NCBI GenBank assembly: GCA_028752905.1
Contig: JAQNBH010000010.1
Location: 13,783,984-13,847,983 of the forward strand
Source: Cladorhizidae sp. MBARI D1340-BT2
Taxonomy: Eukaryota; Porifera; Demospongiae; Poecilosclerida; Cladorhizidae
Reading direction: 5' to 3'
Length of the DNA: 64,000 nucleotides
Shown piece after piece: positions 45,891 to 58,815 of the stretch (within the stretch, counting starts at the first letter, position 1; every line of letters begins with the position of its first letter). Under the pieces are notes generated by a model. It was given only the letters and a program-made list of their open reading frames with translations. It made no database searches and was not told the DNA's origin. A program made the position numbers and the translations under genes.

Positions 45891-47384
45891 GAATATGAAT
45901 GTGTTGCATGTGTATATACACAAGCTATATATAAATTGCAGTTAAAACATGGGAGGAGTATCTAATATGGCAAGTAACTTGTCAACCCTCATTTCTCTCA
46001 GAAAATTGTTGTTGTTTGTTTTTAATATTAAATTTTTCTCTCTAGCTATAGAAATAAAATTTTTTAGCAACAAATCTATCATCATCGGAGAAGTAATATG
46101 TCAAATGAGAATACTTGCCATTAACTGTTTCACTGATAGATTTACGCAGGACTTTTCAGCATTTTGGTACTAATTTTACAAATAATTTTATATTTCCCCA
46201 GCGAAGTGATGAAGTCCCTAGCAACCATGGTGCAAGAGATAGTCCTTGCTTGTATGAACAGTTTGTGGTTGGTTATGGTTGCTTAGCAACTAACCACGAC
46301 TTCATGAATATCATTAAAACTTGGTATCACTATTTCTAACCATTTTTATGTGTATATGAATTATGATATTATATTTTTGTGTTTTGGCTATATAATTTGC
46401 TAATACAGAGCTTATACAACATAACAAGACACCATTAGATTGAACCTTATATTTGCTGACCAATTATCATCGGATGTTACCGCACATAGTGGAAAGCAAG
46501 TAAACCAACCGGGGAATCACCCAGGAAAAACCACTCCAAAACAATTTATATAGCTAGAGACAGGTCTTGGTCTTGTCCACAAGCTGTAGAGGTACAAGAA
46601 AAGTCAAACTGACTAGAAACAAAAGTGCTAGAGCTAAGGTTATCTACAAAAGCAACAGAGCTAGAGCTGAGTCAGTAGCGACCACTCCACTCCGAGCTGC
46701 TACTTCATCTGACTGAATAACTTTGTCCTTTGTAGGCATGAAGTTCTTCTGCTGCTTCATCAGAGCTGGATTCGTTCTCTGACAAGCCAAAGTCACTGTC
46801 GTAGCAGATATCCAGAATATCTTCCAACTTATAGCGCACTTCCATCTCTACCGCGATCTGACTGGAAAGATAATCAACGGTTGAATTTGACGTCCACAGC
46901 TTCCTTAGTTACCTATGCCGTAATGCTTCTATTTTTAGAGTGTTGCTAGAGCAACTTTTTAGGCATGCTCAGTTGCTTTATTAGGTGCTTGGACCAAACG
47001 GTTGATTTTTTAATGAATTTGCGAAGAGGACCGAGTCTGTTTGGCGACACTGTGTCGCGTCTATCCATGAAAGAGTTAACTAATCACAATTAGATGAACA
47101 ATTTTTCTTTGGTTTTGCTTCTCTGGATGATGGAGTGATAGAAGGACAGGGTCAGAGCATATATATGTGGTTCCTCAGCACCATCCTACAATTTAACTTG
47201 TGCAAAACTTGAATTAAACAATAAACATATTTCCAGGTCAACCATGATATCCTAGGAAGACCACCAGAAAGTTTAGGATCTCCCAGTATTTCACAGATAT
47301 GGAGAACTAAGAGAGTTTATTGCATGAAAATGAGTTACCCAGAAAAAAATCCCAACAAGAACAAACAGATTCAGTCTTAATTAT
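45891..47384. other. Spacer between B1 and A2
   Basis: It holds an imperfect inverted repeat at 46,205-46,307 with an X-box-like GTTGCTTAGCAAC. A minus-strand stretch at about 46,720-46,860 reads MEVRYKLEDILDICYDSD and then an acidic/Ser run and a stop. That acidic stretch resembles N-termini of some piggyBac transposases, but this is weak. The true left end of block A2 may lie here; it cannot be placed because A1 begins at the window edge. Confidence 0.4.
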
Positions 47385-47624
47385 TTAAGTGGCACCCAAT
47401 TCCCTGTCGAAACAACTGCCACAGTTCCACTCCTCCTCCCGGTTGATGATGGCTGATGGTGGTATCTGTGCACATGATTGGTGGAACCATTCACTACACT
47501 TGCTGCACTGTGCCACTGTGAGGGCACGGTCATGGGGTTGTCTGCAAACAGAGATGCATCCTTGAACAGGGAATCGTTTGATGTGAGACGTCTGGAAAGA
47601 TCTCATCAGGTGGGACCGCATCAA
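47385..47624 (-). CDS. PHD finger, C-terminal exon of the Ginger-type gene (A2)
   Basis: C-VC, C-SKC, WFHQSC and WNCGSC match the Cys4-His-Cys3 zinc-binding pattern of a PHD-like finger. PHD fingers usually read histone tails. In Ginger1 transposases the finger follows the protease domain, as here. Confidence 0.75.
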   Translation of the reverse strand: MMRSHLMRSFQTSHIKRFPVQGCISVCRQPHDRALTVAQCSKCSEWFHQSCAQIPPSAIINREEEWNCGSCFDRELGAT

Positions 47625-50333
47625 ATGTTATTGTTGATGGGTCCACACCATTGCATAATGCGGTTGCAACAGCAATGGCAAATAAACCACAGGCGCATTG
47701 CCTCCAGCCTGTTGATGCATGTATGGTTTCTGTATGGTCAGGTGGCTTCCTTAATAGAATTCCATCCATGCCAGGCATTTTAGTGTATCCAGTTCTGCAA
47801 TGATCCAACAACAATAAAGAACAAACAAACGAAACAACTATTAATTGTTTGTAGTATATAACTACTATTTATTTCACAAGAATTAATTGAATGGTAAAAC
47901 GTACTGTACCTATTTTAGTGGGTTCGTTGTTGTACCATACGTGGGCATCTTGCCATTAATATTGAGCTGTGAATCATATTTAGGTGAAATTGCCACTCTT
48001 GAAAGGCCCTGGTTCTTAATGTGATGCTTGAGTTGAGATATTACGCAAGTAAAAAATAGAGTATAGATTTCTAAGCTCACAACAGCAGTTATCAAGGAGC
48101 CCAATTTTTTAATTGAGAGGATTAAAATAAAACAACACTGATCCAATGACATTATTCAATTTCCAATGCATGTCATAAAAGTTGTTGGAAATTGACAACA
48201 GTTAATTCTTGATCCACCTAATCAGAATGTGTAATTTTTTTAAAAAGTTTAGCATATAAAATATTCTCATTCAAGTTATTTCTTACTGGTTTTTGTATAG
48301 AGGCTGTCATACACCCGCACAGTTCCCTTGGGCATTCCTATGCTGGACACACAGACCCAGAAGCCGCCAAGTATTCATGATTTGGATATAATCCCGAACC
48401 GGAGTTCCAGTTATTGAGCCTCCACTTCCTGGTGCCACATACCTAATGGACTGGAAGCCACCCATCTTTGGAAACTGATTTCGAAGTAGAGCCTGCACCT
48501 CATCTATGTGTGTGTCCTCTAGCCATGCTTCAGACAGCAGAAATTTAAAAAAGTCATCAGGGAATTTTCTGTAACGGACAGGTGGTTTGCAAGGCAAGGG
48601 TTTTCCAAGCATTCTAGGCACAAGTTGTGTAACACTGGTTACAACACAGTCTGATGTTGGCTCACTAGAGAGAGGTGTGTTTCTATCAGGTGGTGAGGAC
48701 TGGACTATCTTTCTTAGTCTGTCAAATGAGTAGGCACTGCCTCTTCTCTGGACTCCCAGGGGAACCTGCATCACTCAACTCATCAGATAGTCCAAGGTTG
48801 TTCGAACTGGTGTTGTGTGACTGGATGGATGAAGGTATCTCATGTTGAACTGGCAACTCTCTAGTTAAGTAAGGCTTCAAGAGCCCGACATTAACCTTAA
48901 CCTTCATTTGGGTTGTTATCCTACTGTGTGCAGAGTCCCTTGGGTGAGACATCAATGATTACATAGGGTCCCAACCAGTCCTGGGCCAGCCTGTCTCGTT
49001 TTCTTGATACCTTCCTTGCATTCCCCTTAAGGACATAATCACCTATGATAGTCAACAGGTTAGTAATATAAAATTAAAACATCCAGTAAAGGTCGAGCGA
49101 CAGATAAAAATATATCACAAGAAAACAGACAAGGACATTCTAAAATTTATCAAAACTCCGAAATACATCTATCCAGAAAATTTTATTATTCTTGGCCTTT
49201 CGATTTTTTCTCAGAAACAACAATGGGACTCTAATTTCATTCAGCTTATATAAAGGCACACATTAAAGGTACACATTAATTCATAACAACATACCTGTTG
49301 CAAAAGTAAAGCGCTTTAAGCCTCTTTTTTGCTTGGAATCGAAATAAGCTTTATGCTTCGCTTTAGCTTCTTCAAATTTTCAACCATATCTTCTCATCCA
49401 TGATATGTACCTATGTGATTACAAAGTAAAACAGATCTGTAACATGATTTTTTGGGAGTGCATCAAACATTTTTATTCAACTATTTGTCCCCCATTTTTT
49501 GTTACAAAAAAGTGTCAGCAATTCCATGTCACATATTTATGTTTGCCACATGCTTCTCCAAATTAGATTGTACGCTTCAGGAGACATAGTGAGTGAGATG
49601 TTTTCATAGAGAAGCTACTGCCCATTCTCATGTTCTGCATTGATGGCTATGGAACCCCTAACTCTTCGGTAGAACATCAACACAAATGGCTGTTGCTTTG
49701 TTGAAGACTGGACACTTGTATTGATACCATAACTTGTGGGGAGTACATATCTACATAAGTACACAAACATCATACATAGAAATCATAACTACAAGCAGCA
49801 CATTCAAGGTATATGCATCCTTTAGCTTAAGGCTTACAACAAAAACCACGTCTATATTTTTAGTATATAAGAATTTGGAAAATAATATACCGTATTGCAA
49901 TTTAGAGATTTTGAGCTCCATAAATGTATAATACGCTCCTAGTTTTGCATTTCATAATAAGTACCATAATTATAACAAGATCGGTTAGCACTTTTCTGTG
50001 CACTATCCTGACCATCCAGTACCCTCTGCACATTTTTGTTTGCACTCCTGATACTTCTCTGATCGATTCCTGCGTCTTCGCTAGCAGGCTTTAAGCACTT
50101 TCGAATGGTCACACTGTAGTCAGCTTCTTTCTTGCTAGTAAACCGTCTGGCTTTTGGCTGCAATATGCATGCGGAATGTTTTGTGCGATAAAAAAGGTTG
50201 CCGAGTATGTTTTGCGGATAACAATACACTCGCAAAACTTAATCAAATTTTGTAGCAATACGGTAGCAATAACTACTAATAATGTAATTTTTTATGCCTT
50301 TTCATCATTAATTTTTTTAATATGTGTGTGTGT

Positions 50334-50355
50334 GGGGGGGGGGGGGGGGGGGGGG
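50334..50355 (+). repeat. Run of 22 G
   Basis: Homologous to the GGGT-type run at 2,924-2,946. Length may be unreliable in sequencing. Confidence 0.85.
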
Positions 50356-50880
50356 TGTTTCAGTGTGAGAGGATTCATTGGAGAGATTCTGGTGAGATTT
50401 TCTGGGTTAATCACAGATTAGCATGAAATGTGATATTGGGTGGTGGTAATAGTAGAAATCTCTCTATTTATTAACAAACTGTCAATCTTGAAAAATAATT
50501 ATTAAATATTGGTAGCTTACTTGTTCCAGTCAGATTGAGCATCGTTTGTATACTTGGACAGTGCCCTCTTAAGAGATTGATTAGTCCGCTCATCTTGGCC
50601 ATTGCTCTGAGGGTGATGATATGCTGAACATACCATCTGCTTCACTCCAAAAGCAGTCAAGACAACATCATTGAGCTGATAAGTTCACACAAACAGAACA
50701 TTACGCTGCATGAATATTTATCAAAAGGAAGCAGGAGGAAATTTCCAGAGAATCAAGACTAAAGTCGCTAATAAAATTATCTTAAATTGTGTTAAGTCTG
50801 CCTTGTACTGAATAGTCTAACTTTGCTCTTGTAAACAAATCCAACACATTTTCCTTGATTAATTTTCACTTCTCAGACTA

Positions 50881-51451
50881 TGTAACCAAAACTTCTTTCT
50901 GGCCAAGACACGCTTTGTTCTTGCCAGATCCAAGTTCCCGGTCCGACGCCTGAACCTCTTCTAACCTCCCTGGCTAGAACCTCTCTTCAGACCAAACAAA
51001 AAACACAGCACCCTTTGCGTGTCGCTGATTAGCAAGAGTCTAGTGCTAATATATCCCAAGGACAACGAATCAATGACAATATCAAGTGCTCTTACTCAAT
51101 AACAATTCGTACTCAATAAAGACAACTCTCACTTTTTAATGCCCTCTCTCAATAGTATACAAAGTTCAGTCCTTTTATAATTACAAGCTACTTGTTCAGT
51201 TTGACGTCACTTGTCTCCAAGGTGACTTTGTGGTAACCTATCAGGAGCTCGCTCCCGAATCCATGCAAGAGTTTCGTCATCTGTGTTCTCCTCCCAAGGT
51301 CGAACTCGCGATCGTTGATATCTTCCCACGTTCTCTGCATTCGTGTGGTTTGCCACATTCTCCCCATTCATCTTGTGGTTTGCCACGTTCTCCCCATTTG
51401 TCTTGTGGTTTGTAGGAGCCAGGAATCTACCTGTCAGAGGTTTCTCTGACA
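50881..51451 (-). mobile_element. Solo LTR of the Gmr1-like element in A2
   Basis: 571 bp, TGTAACC...CTCTGACA, flanked by GACTA (50,876-50,880) and GACCA (51,452-51,456), at exactly the same site as the full element in A1. It has three 30-bp tandem units. It is best explained by LTR-LTR recombination after block A was duplicated. Confidence 0.92.
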
Positions 51452-52215
51452 GACCACATACATGTCATGTCATGAACACAGATGGCAACAGTTTTATTAA
51501 GTTAGTTAGCTGGTATATAAATTCATTCCCCTGATCCATTATAATTTTTGGGGGAGGACCATAACTGTAGATGAGCTCGAGTAGAATGCTTGCGACATCA
51601 CCAGCTGACTTGGACTTGATTGGCCGAGCAAATACCCACTTGGTAAAGAGATCTGTAACAGTGCAGACATCTATGGCCTTCGTCTGTGGCCGCAAATGGG
51701 CCAATGAGGTCTATATCCAAAATCTCCCATCTGTAAGTATTTGCAACATGATTTTAAGCAAATCAGATGTGCCTGTAATTACCTGATTTTATGCAGTTTA
51801 ATTATTATATAGTGCATAAGATTTGGATTGGTAAAGGATCATCTAACTTGTTTGATCATAATTGACATAATATAAAATAAAATTAATCAAAAAATTATTC
51901 AATTTCAATTTAATCTGTGTTTTTTAATCTGTGTATATACCCCTATATACTAACTTCTCCAATATCAGACCTATTCATGCAGCCTAAAAATTTAGGCTTC
52001 TCTTGCCTACATTTTAAAATGCGTTAGCACTCTAATGTAGGGTTGGCAGGTCAGAGGTCATTCAGCAATACAAACTAAAACTCGCCATATACTCGATTCT
52101 ATCTCTATACAGACCCTAAAAAAAAGGTATGTTGCAGTAATCCTTCCAACAATATAGCACACAGAAGTGCAGTTCTCCAAACTAAAAAAAAAGTCGGAAA
52201 AATGATGCATCATCA

Positions 52216-52219
52216 GCAG

Positions 52220-52277
<58 letters not shown>
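52216..52277. repeat. (ATC)n microsatellite, A2
   Basis: Uninterrupted counterpart of 9,835-9,899. Confidence 0.95.
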
Positions 52278-52760
52278 TTATTGGCTGCATAGATTTCATT
52301 TATTTTTATGCCATTTTGTAGAGCGCTATCTGGGAAGGTGCCTTTTGGTATCGCTTTAGAGAGCTACTAAAAAAAGGCGACTTCCAGTTGATTTTTGCAT
52401 ATATAGTTCATCTAAGATGCCATCTTTGAATGGCGTGCACAACCCAAATTTCTCGATCCTTTACCAAATCGCTGTGTTAGATGCGTTGGATTGAGGGTAT
52501 GGCTTTTGCAGTGAAGAATCAAAGAAGGATTGCTGAATGTAGTTACTGATGGAGGAAGCATTTTAGGATTGTTCCTTATGGCATTCCAAACCACTAGACC
52601 AATCTGTCCCAAACTTGTCATGCATGCATACCAACTTGACCTGGGGAGTAACCTGGGCTAGGTCTGACCAGGACACTCCTCTTTGTGTGGGCATTGCAGC
52701 ATCAAAACAGTATTCCAATTCACGAAAGCTTTAAAAAATAGTATTTAAAAAACTTTACTA

Positions 52761-53198
52761 AATAAAAGGACATGTAGGTTTGGCTTTGATATTGTGCTGT
52801 CATAACAATCACTCCATTACTGCCTCCACACAACCATAAGGGACCTCACAAACTTCAGCAATAATATATTCTTGGATAACAATCCCAAACTGCCTCTAGA
52901 AGGGACAGCAAAATTGTGATAAATAACTGATGCTAGAGAGTATATATAGCAGCACATTTTCTTGCAAAACTAAGCTATAAATCTCTTCATACCTTATGTT
53001 AGAGTAATCTGGATTTTATCATTATTTGTGATGTCCCTTGTGGTTATGGAGGCAGTAATATAGGGATTGTTATCCAAGAATATATTATTATTGCTGAAGT
53101 TTATAATTATTTGTAAGGTCACTTGTGGTTATGTGGAGGCAGTAATGGAGTGATTGTTATGACAGAAAAATATCAAAGCCAAGTCTACCTGTCATTTT
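52761..53198. mobile_element. Fold-back MITE-like element, A2
   Basis: Second copy of 10,371-10,809 with the same inverted arms. Confidence 0.75.
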
Positions 53199-54536
53199 AA
53201 GTTTTGTTACGTATTACTTGTATATATATTGCTATGACAATGTCTAGCTATCATATATTTCCCCAGTTAGGCCTAATGTATTTCCAATGGGCATCTTTTC
53301 TATCATTTGCACATCGTTGCTCAGTACACTTGGTCACAGTAACTTAGTTACCTGCTCAAAACTTTAATGGGATGTAACTCAGGTGCAATCGTCTTGATCA
53401 TCTGCATCTTCTGGCACTTGTGACAAGTGCTTAGCTAAAGGTATAAAAAGTAACATATTATTAGCTATATGGTTACAGCACTATTCAGAGTCAATGTGAT
53501 ATAATAAATTTCAACTTCAATTAACAAATAAGTAGAATCAATACAGTATTGTTAATTTTGTTACACGATTTATGAGTTTCTTAATTAAGTTTTAAAGTTG
53601 CAAACAAAATATAATGCTCACTGCTCATAATAATTATGGTATGAATACATTTTTTCCCATTATTTTTCTTATTTCTTACAACCAGTGATATTGATGTTTA
53701 TTTAAAGCCTCATCATCACTTGCACATCCATGTTGACATTTTAATTATAGATGCTGTGCACTAAACTATTCTTACCCAACTAACAACACCTTTGGCCATA
53801 GTAGTCCAGTAATAATCCTGTGTCAGTCGTGCTAAGGTACGCTTTTGCCCTTGGTGAGCACCATTGACGTCATGGGCCTCACGTAAGTACCATCTGATGT
53901 TCATCACTAGAGAAAAGGACCAGCCGCTTAACTGTCTCATTTGGATGGTTCATTGTGGGTTGGACGTAATACATTCTTTCACCTACAATATATTAATATT
54001 TTTACAAATGAAGTTTTTAAATATTTAAATACAGAATAAATACATCTCGGAATTTCCCATAAAACCTCTGCCCGGTCAGTGTCCCAATGACACTGTAGTC
54101 AGAGGGTCAGAGTTACAAAATACCGGTTAGGACTGAATTTCAGCCCGATCGGATTGTTACTATTACTACTACTCTACTACTACTACTACTACTACTACTG
54201 AAAAAAATCTTTATTAATGCAAATGTTGGGGAGGTCGAGAAAACTCATTGAAAGTTGATTTGAGAGAATTTTTTTCTCTCCTCACTCTGGTGGTGGCGGC
54301 GATGGTCATGATAGGATGTGGATGGGTCAAAAGGGGGGGGAATGGCTGGAAACGGTCTGAAAGGTCGGAAAAACTCTTTTTTTTTGGTGTGATTAGTACT
54401 TATAATTATCAAGGCACTGTATAAATAATTATGGCACTCGTTTGTTATTCCCCCGCCACCAATGTTTTGAATGAATCGAGTGTTATTCTTATTCTCCCTC
54501 CCCCAATGGTTTGTGTTTTGAATGTCCAGATCGAAA

Positions 54537-54847
54537 TGAATTTTCTGAACTTGTCAAACCTTATCCCAGATAAGGCTGCTAGCATCAATTTCTTTCAATA
54601 GTTGGGGGTACTCCACAAACCCCGTTATTGCAGCAACAACCATGCAATGACTTTGGAACTTCGTGACAAGGGAGAGAGATGGAGGTGTCACCGTCGAGGT
54701 TGTCGAGAGGAGAAGGGGTTGCGAGTAGGCACGTGGCTTGAGAAATTCAAGCTGACTTACAGAAAGATTATCCTATTTATTTATTGCTGGTCGCGGGAGC
54801 TTACTACTATCAATTTTTCCGATCATGAACTTGACATTGATTTGTAA
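54537..54847 (+). pseudogene. Merlin/ISXO2-like transposase N-terminal relic, A2
   Basis: From ATG 54,537 there is one in-frame stop (54,600), then an open stretch: GVLHKPRYC, AMTLELRDKGERWRCHRR, GLRVGTWLEKFKLTYRKI, FIYCWSREL, and a stop at 54,847. Zinc-ribbon Cys are partly kept. It lacks the DDE domain, and has one stop fewer than A1. Confidence 0.58.
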
Positions 54848-55209
54848 TTGACATTGATTTGTAATTTAGTCACAGGTTGAATAACAAACAAGTGCCATAA
54901 TTATTATTGCAATGAACTATTGGGTACAGAGGAACTTGCTAATTGGTGAGCTATAAATTGAAGTAGATGTGTTGATTTACAGAACCTCTTTGTTGTCATG
55001 TCTTAAAGTGCACACAGCATAGAATGTTGGTATTTGTGCAGAATGTTGGCATTTGTTCTCAATACTTATGTTATCTGAATGCCAATGATTTGGATAAAGA
55101 TTAACATACCAAGAGGTGGTTTTCACCTACCAATGATGTCAAATCTGTCAATTCTTTTTCTTATTCCACTCTGCTCCTTGCACTCATGTCACAACTGTAT
55201 TTTCCACTC

Positions 55210-56886
55210 TTAAGAAAATATTCGATCTTCCACAGATATACTGCAGGGTCGTTCTCTGTCCTTACCATCACAATTCAGCTCCACACGAGGGACAAATTTG
55301 GCAGCTGACTTTATTGATGCATGGTTTATTAATTTTGTGAGGCTGCGCTTGCGCGGTGTAGCAAAAGGGACAAATATGGCAGCGGGACTAATATGGCACG
55401 ACACCTGTCCACGTGCTGGGCGCGTGTAGTGTAACTTAGTAATTAGCACTGTAGCATTCATGGGTACATGAGGTTGCTGTTCCAGGTACAGCAGGACAGT
55501 TTCAAATGCCTGGCAAGCCTGTGCATGTGAAACAGTGGGAGCAGTAGTCTCCTCATCTTCATCTTCATTAAAGTTATTTTCACCCTCTTCTCTCACAAGT
55601 GTGACAATTTCTTCTTCACTGTAATCATGATAACCTGGAGCATTATTGTCTGAAGTGAGCCAATCCACTCTTTCAGCAGATGGGATGTTGAGTGTATCCA
55701 AAGCTTTATCAATCCTAGACTGCACATTAGACTCAGGATCCTGCTGAGATGCAACCTCTTGCTGGGGTGAGGCAGATGATGACAACAACCTTTTCCAACT
55801 TTTAGCTATGGTTGAGTCTTTCACTTCATCCCAACTTCTTGCGGACATCAAGACAGCATCCTTAATTTTTATGGTTTTAATAAACTCTGCAATGTTCATC
55901 ACTCTTTCTTCATCCAACATGCGAAGCAACAAGTCATGCTTGTAATGTCGCTTGAGTGCTTCCAGCACACCCTGATCCATTGCCTGGAGAACGGAAGTTG
56001 TGTTTGGAGGTAGGTAAAGGCATGTTATTTCCCCATCATCAGAGCTGAGAGATTCAATATCAGGGTGGGATGGAGCATTGTCCAGGACAAGAACAGCTTT
56101 TGGAGCAAGACCTTTCTCCTTTAATGCTTTACGGCAAGGTGGTACAAATGTTTCATGAAACCACTTGAATATTGTGGAATCCATCCAAGAATTTTTCTGT
56201 GCATAGTACTTCTTGAAAGACCGTGGATTTAGGAACTTGTGGATGAATACAAGAGGGAGCTTTATCGAACCACTAGCATTTGCACATGCCATTAGCGTCA
56301 CTCTATCTTTAGGCTTATTAAATCCCTTTGCTTCTTCTCTCTGGATGAAACCAGTGTCTTGTTTGGCATCAGCTTCCAGTATAGACCTGTTTCATCACAA
56401 TTGAAAACCTGATTTAATGTTAAACCTTTCTCCTCCATGACGTTTGCAAACTTTTCCTTGAAAGGGTCAACAGTATCCGTGGCTGCTGAAAGTGATTCTC
56501 CTTGCACGGACAGTGCTCTAGTCCCATGCCTATCTCTGAATCTCTTAAGCCATCCTGTGCCTGCCTTAAATGTGCTAGGGTCTGAATCAGGATAAACTAA
56601 AGGATACATCTGCAACGCTTTACTCATCAGTAGTGGACCATTGATTGGAGTGCCTGAAGCAAACAAGAAAGGACAAGCTGGTTAACATACTGTAGCCTAG
56701 TGTAGCTGTTAGCTAGCCACCAATTTGGCTAGCTGGACCTAACCTTTGCATCTCTGCTGCAAAAACCAAAGATAAACTGTCCTGTCCAACTCATGTAAGT
56801 CAGCCCTTCTAGCCATCTTCCTTTTTTTGATGCAATCACCATCTTCAATCTCTCTCATAAAAGCTTGTAGCTTGGCTTTGTTCATT
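55210..56886 (-). pseudogene. pogo/CENP-B-like (Tigger/Jerky-type) DDE transposase
   Basis: Minus strand from ATG 56,885. Exon 1 (to about 56,746) reads MNKAKLQAFMREIEDGD and TVYLWFLQQRCKG, the start of a CENP-B-type HTH. An intron (GTTAGG...TTGCTTCAG) of about 90 bp follows. Exon 2 continues TPINGPLLMSKALQMYP, WLKRFRDRHG, then the DDE domain: FNCDETGLYW, VLVLDNAPSHPD, LPPNTTSVLQAMDQGVLEA. A one-base loss near 56,335 shifts the frame (PNKTLVSS / GFNKPKDRV). The C-terminal region is acidic and runs to a stop at 55,210. All three catalytic acidic positions look present. Jerky/Tigger proteins bind DNA and cut-and-paste DNA in the nucleus. Confidence 0.85.
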
Positions 56887-57655
56887 CTCTGACGTGCCTC
56901 AAATCATTTCAGGAGAGTGACAACATACATGTCCTTGTAGCACTATTTGAGCAACACATGATCACTTACAAGTGAAGGAAGAGCAGTGGACGTCACAACT
57001 TCATGCCCTAGTCTCATTCATCAAACATGCTACCAGTCACCGCTGCCACCAGATGTTAGGCTGATAGAAGAGTTAGTTTTGTATTATGAAGTGGTCCCAA
57101 TGAATGATGTTTATAGAGCTTATAATGTTCAAGTCACACACTCAGTATAACATAATAGATGTCTCAAACAATAAGAACTTTTATTTATACTCTCGCCTTT
57201 GTATAGCCTGCCAAAAATGGCTCATAAATTACCAAATAAAGACAAAATATACATCTCAAATGCACATGCAAGCAATCAAAATTACTATACATGTACTTAA
57301 TGTGACTGTGTATGCATGGTATGTTCTACAATACTCTACCTAGCTAACATCAATTAGTGTGCAAGATGTTCTTTCATGTCGGGGTTGACTTCTCCGAAAA
57401 CTCTCCTTCCTTCTGGGGATGGTAATATCATCCATTTAAGGCTTGTCTGGAGGGACAGTCGGCATTGCTGTTGGCCACATCATTTTTATGCTTTTGATGC
57501 TTTTTCTCAAATTGAAGAGTTGGACTGTCAGCGATAATCCCAATCTCCCATTTGCACTTATTTTTGTCTGCAGATATTGCAGTGATGGTGGTCTGTTTCA
57601 ATGAGGGAGTTTGTGAATATAAAGTAAACTGCAGTAGTTTTGGCCTTACCAGCAT
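56887..57655 (-). pseudogene. Second gypsy family, A2: gag leader, LTR and RNase H end
   Basis: Copy of 14,116-14,880. The right arm of the A1 inverted repeat is at 57,006-57,060, the LTR starts TGTTAGG at 57,054, and the RNase H end (57,655-57,428) reads TITAISADKNKCKWEIG and ANSNADCPSRQALNG. Confidence 0.55.
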
Positions 57656-57732
57656 CTCAATCAGAACAGCATGAGTTAGTGAATGAGGCCATTCAACAGC
57701 AGCTCAGAATAACTAATAATACTTAACCATAA

Positions 57733-58815
57733 ATGCTGGTGGAGGCAACATGTAAGCTGAAAAATCAGTCACACAGTGGCAGGGATGTAGATGGTGGCCT
57801 GTCGGAGAGCAAAAAAGTAGGTGAATGCAATGGAGTATTCTTAGAGAACATCCCAGACAGATGCCCCCAAGTCATGGTTAGGGAACATAGCCCATTCACT
57901 GTAAGGAAGGTAGGTGAGTTAGCCAACAAAAATAATAGCGATTTTAACCTGGACCACTCAATACATACATCACCACAATGTTGGAAGGCAGAGAAAAAGA
58001 AGTCATAGCAAAATCCTACATTTGGAATGTCAGATATGCCTCAGAAGTTTCGTTCAACCATAGACAGAAGTGGTAGGGAACAGAGTCAGCACAAAATCAA
58101 AGTATTTTGTTCAGGCCAAGAACCCCTTTTCTTTCAATCATAGAGTGGGTCACATGGGAGCTTACTGTTCCAAAAATATACAAATGTAAACTGGGATCAT
58201 GAGACAAGCAGAACTACTGGAGTGTTCCAAGAAAAATTGAAGCTGAACTCCAGAGTGCAGCACACTCTGTTCAACTCAGAGGTAGTCAGAATGTACAGGA
58301 GAGCTCTTCTCCATCAGAGTATCAAGTGGCCAGATGGTACAAGTCCTAATGGTCATGGTAATGCTCCTCCTGGTCAGATATACCTTTGGACAAGGTTGGG
58401 ACGATGAAGGGCATGCAGAAGAAGTGCTCCCTGTAAGTGACCAACCAGTTTTCAACACTCTTACTTATTAGGCAGCTTCTGCAAGGGAGGAAGCTACAAA
58501 GGAGGCGATAGAAGTACCGACAACAACAACCCCAACTCAAGCAGAAGGACTGACAGAAAGAAGATGATGTAGCCACAAGTATAATATCTTAAAAGAGTTT
58601 CAAACTCAAAACCTGAAGTCTCCTATTCAATCATTTGAATCACAAAAACTGGCAGTTGCATTATATACAAGACATTGGACATAAAAAGGAATATTAAGAT
58701 CAAAGCTAACAAAAATGTAATTACAAAGTCAAACATGATATCATGTCTATAGATCATCATGATTCACAGAGTAAATTAGTCTCATACTTAAAAGTAACAT
58801 ACTACATTACCACAA
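57733..58815 (+). other. Decayed coding-like stretch, A2 copy of 14,959-16,055
   Basis: The open frame 57,733-58,008 (91 codons) is slightly longer than in A1. The family was not recognised; it may be retrotransposon gag. Confidence 0.35.

Larger units (their letters stand above)
47385..53982 (-). pseudogene. Ginger-type transposase gene, copy A2
   Basis: Same gene as 1-11,590, with a solo LTR instead of the full retrotransposon. It keeps the parts lost in A1. The PHD finger is complete (47,385-47,624: ISVCRQPHD, VAQCSKCSEWFHQSC, EEEWNCGSC), followed by the stop. The catalytic Glu is present (SNGQDERTNQSLK, near 50,605). The core reads DLFTKWVFARP and KIIMDQGNEF (51,704-51,540). The protease part (48,307-48,774) has WLEDTHIDEVQ and the Cys region CGLFAIAVAT (47,700). 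It is broken by a one-base insertion in the protease near 48,365, an extra base in the HHCC exon near 53,887, and the LTR. Confidence 0.72.
47499..58815. repeat. Duplicated block A, copy A2
   Basis: Colinear with 1-16,055 in the same orientation with few-percent divergence. It differs by a solo LTR versus a full element (50,881-51,451 / 3,492-9,057) and a transposase versus a Penelope-like filler (55,440-56,886 / 13,020-14,115). It ends at ACAAA, 58,815, joined to block B2. Confidence 0.95.
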
